Assembly: GCA_050258555.1 (NCBI GenBank)
Contig: JBLMZA010000131.1
Coordinates: 1-24,706, forward strand
DNA length: 24,706 nucleotides
Direction: 5' to 3'
Source of the DNA: CAISDA01 sp050258555
Lineage (GTDB): Bacteria; Bacteroidota; Ignavibacteria; UBA10030; UBA8401
Below, piece by piece: positions 23,475-24,706 of the stretch (position 1 is the first letter of the stretch; each line of letters begins with the position of its first letter). The notes under the pieces are model-generated. The model was not told the origin of the DNA, made no database searches, and saw only the letters and a program-made list of their open reading frames with translations. The translations under genes were made by a program, and so were the position numbers.

Positions 23475-23909
23475 TCATGAGGGCAGGCGCGCCAGCGTGG
23501 ATTCGTCCCTTCTGCCGCCGTAGTATTTATCGATCGCGTCGGAAAATCCGGAAGGCGCTCCGAGCGCGCGTTCGAAGAGCGTCATCGATGAGCGGAATTT
23601 CAGGTCATCGGGCGAGCCGAAAATCTGGTGCGCCGTCCGTCCTTCAAGCGCGTTGACAACCGCAGTGCATTCCCTGATGCGCGCGCCGAGCACCGGATGG
23701 TCGAGATACGCGCGGGCTTCCTCCAGACCCGTGATCGCATAGGTCTGCGCCATGGGACTCGTTCCCAGGCCCGCCACTTGCGGGAAGATGAACCACATCC
23801 AATGCGTCTGCTTGCGGCCGGCTTTCAGTTCATCGAGAGCCGCCGCGTAGACACCCTCCTGCGCATTCACAAACCTGTCCAGATTGAAGCGATCGTGTGC
23901 ATCCGGCAT
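23475..23909 (-). CDS. DUF1810 family protein
   Basis: 144 residues, cytoplasmic. The pattern FNLDRFVNAQEGVYAAALDELKAGRKQTHWMWFIFPQ, then GLGTSPMAQTYAI and YLDHPVLGARIRECTAVVN, is the hallmark of DUF1810 (calpastatin-annotated proteins in some genomes). The rest, SPDDLKFRSSMTLFERA, completes the normal length. The biochemical role is unknown to me; the calpastatin label is a historical misannotation and should not be read as function. A GAGGT site lies about six bases before the ATG. The gene is last of three minus-strand genes, about 42 bp after the SRPBCC gene, and converges with the zinc-ribbon gene. Confidence 0.9.
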   Translation of the reverse strand: MPDAHDRFNLDRFVNAQEGVYAAALDELKAGRKQTHWMWFIFPQVAGLGTSPMAQTYAITGLEEARAYLDHPVLGARIRECTAVVNALEGRTAHQIFGSPDDLKFRSSMTLFERALGAPSGFSDAIDKYYGGRRDESTLARLPS

Positions 23910-23951
23910 CGTGTGACCTCATCTTTCTTCGAGAGCATTCCGGCCGAGACG

Positions 23952-24398
23952 TTATCCGGGAATTTCCGGCTCGGCCAATTGTGCGAGAAGCTCCAGCGAT
24001 TGCTGCCAGCCGACGTAGCATGCCTCGACGGGGATCGCCTCCGGAATGCCTTCCTGCACGATCGTGACATCGGTGCCGAGCGAGACTGCGCGCAGCGTGA
24101 TCGACGTCCGCATTTCTCCCGGCAGATTGGGATCGTCGAACCGGTCGAGGTAGACGATGCGCTCGTTCGGAACGAGCTCAAGATATTTTCCGCCGAAGGA
24201 ATGGCTGCTGCCGGTCGAAAAGTTCGTGAACGACATTTTGTATGCGCCGCCCACGCGCGCGTCGATCGTGTGGACGCGGCCCGTGAACCCGTGCGGCGGA
24301 AGCCACTTGGCCATTGCATCCGGATCAATGAATGCCCGATAGACGCGTTCGGGTTTCGCGCGAAGCACGCAATGGAGCTGGACGGTATTCGATGCCAT
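23952..24398 (-). CDS. SRPBCC (AHSA1-like) domain protein
   Basis: 148 residues, single domain. VLRAKPERVYRAFIDPDAMAKWLPPHGF at the N-terminus, then GGAYKMSFTNFSTG, GKYLELVPNERIVY and a C-terminal GWQQSLELLAQL helix match the AHSA1/START-like fold (helix-grip with an internal cavity). Members bind hydrophobic ligands or act as general stress proteins; no specific ligand is visible. The start is supported by AGAGGT about five bases upstream on the minus strand. The stop of the DUF305 gene is two bases before its ATG, so they are likely co-transcribed. Confidence 0.88.
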   Translation of the reverse strand: MASNTVQLHCVLRAKPERVYRAFIDPDAMAKWLPPHGFTGRVHTIDARVGGAYKMSFTNFSTGSSHSFGGKYLELVPNERIVYLDRFDDPNLPGEMRTSITLRAVSLGTDVTIVQEGIPEAIPVEACYVGWQQSLELLAQLAEPEIPG

Positions 24399-24400
24399 GA

Positions 24401-24706
24401 TTACCTCTTGCTGAGTTCTTCGATCAGTGATTTCATTTCCCCGATTTCACGGCGCTGGGCTTCGATGATGCCGTCGGCCAGCTTCCTCACCCTCGGGTCG
24501 GCGATCTTCGCCCGCTCGCTTGTCAGGATGGCGATGGAGTGATGCGGGATCATCGCCCTCATGTATGAGACGTCCTCGACGGTGGCCTGGCTGCGGACAA
24601 GCCACAACGAAGCGGCAAACACGATGGCGCTGCCGATGTAGATCGCACGGTTCAGCTTTTCATTCGTCAGCATGTGGCGCATGAAGGCCAGCATGATGAC
24701 GGCCAT
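24401..24706 (-). CDS. DUF305 domain protein (5' end probably outside window)
   Basis: At least 101 residues. Helix NRAIYIGSAIVFAASLWLV (about 19-37) is a membrane segment, followed by SYMRAMIPHHSIAILTSERAKIADPRVRKLADGII, the DUF305 signature with the PHH pair, and a final charged helix. DUF305 is a four-helix, ferritin-like or metal-linked domain of unknown role, often near copper or heavy-metal genes, which are not seen here. The frame is open to the edge of the window, where an ATG happens to fall at 24706; members with an extra N-terminal helix suggest that the true start is further out. First visible gene of the DUF305-SRPBCC-DUF1810 set. Confidence 0.85.
   Translation of the reverse strand: MAVIMLAFMRHMLTNEKLNRAIYIGSAIVFAASLWLVRSQATVEDVSYMRAMIPHHSIAILTSERAKIADPRVRKLADGIIEAQRREIGEMKSLIEELSKR

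Noticed and set aside
1..24706. CRISPR array, tRNA, rRNA, transposase, prophage or toxin-antitoxin pair
   Set aside because: No regular spaced repeats, cloverleaf-like sequence, rRNA stretch or recognisable mobile-element or toxin protein was seen on either strand.

Overview
The window is a G+C-rich bacterial chromosomal segment. Four separate proteins end in the same roughly 80-90 residue C-terminal module (consensus EQNFPNPFNPSTTI, then a VLGQ/V-like strand, ending in a SGxYxYRL and ETRKLLLL-like tail). This is the type A sorting domain of the type IX secretion system (T9SS). Together with a DUF4783-like protein and the style of the Asp-box and LamG cargo, it points to the Bacteroidota/Chlorobi/Ignavibacteria part of the FCB group. 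An Ignavibacteria- or Kapabacteria-like lineage is my best guess, but no rRNA or other phylogenetic marker is present. I saw no phage, integron, transposase, CRISPR, rRNA or tRNA signal.

Layout. 1-650: end of a pectinesterase-like T9SS cargo gene, followed by a strong intrinsic terminator. 649-4822 (minus strand): a three-gene set reading KimA-like APC potassium transporter, KdpD-like sensor kinase (lacking the KdpD N-terminal sensor part), KdpE-like response regulator. No kdpFABC pump genes are visible. 5074-7200: Asp-box beta-propeller T9SS cargo. 7209-8678 (minus): two exported proteins, one coiled-coil and one with a CAP domain. 8798-13025 (plus): a run of small or exported proteins: a 99-residue basic protein with an internal duplication; a DUF4783-like protein translationally coupled to an NlpC/P60 lipoprotein; another T9SS cargo; and a duplicated protein with a possible HExxER metal site. 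13089-14974: a tail-anchored heptad-repeat coiled-coil protein followed by a hormone-sensitive-lipase-type esterase. 15021-18452: a LamG T9SS cargo followed by a PocR-PAS hybrid histidine kinase. 18473-20648: a divergent pair, acyltransferase-3 and an EamA/DMT permease, with an A+T-rich palindrome between them. 20744-23449: a small Lys/Ala-rich membrane-anchored protein, then an ECF sigma factor, a zinc anti-sigma factor and a Cache-like/double-zinc-ribbon membrane protein that look like one operon. 23475-24706 (minus): DUF1810, SRPBCC and DUF305 genes, the last cut by the window edge.

Most of the window is cell-envelope or exported functions plus three signalling units (Kdp-type two-component, PocR hybrid kinase, ECF sigma/anti-sigma). 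The most interesting items are the KimA-like transporter joined to a KdpDE pair, the ECF operon with its zinc-ribbon sensor-like partner, the duplicated HExxER protein in which one copy has lost the putative ligands, and a 42-bp dispersed repeat with palindromic ends. All functional statements come from motif recognition by eye; no database search was run.
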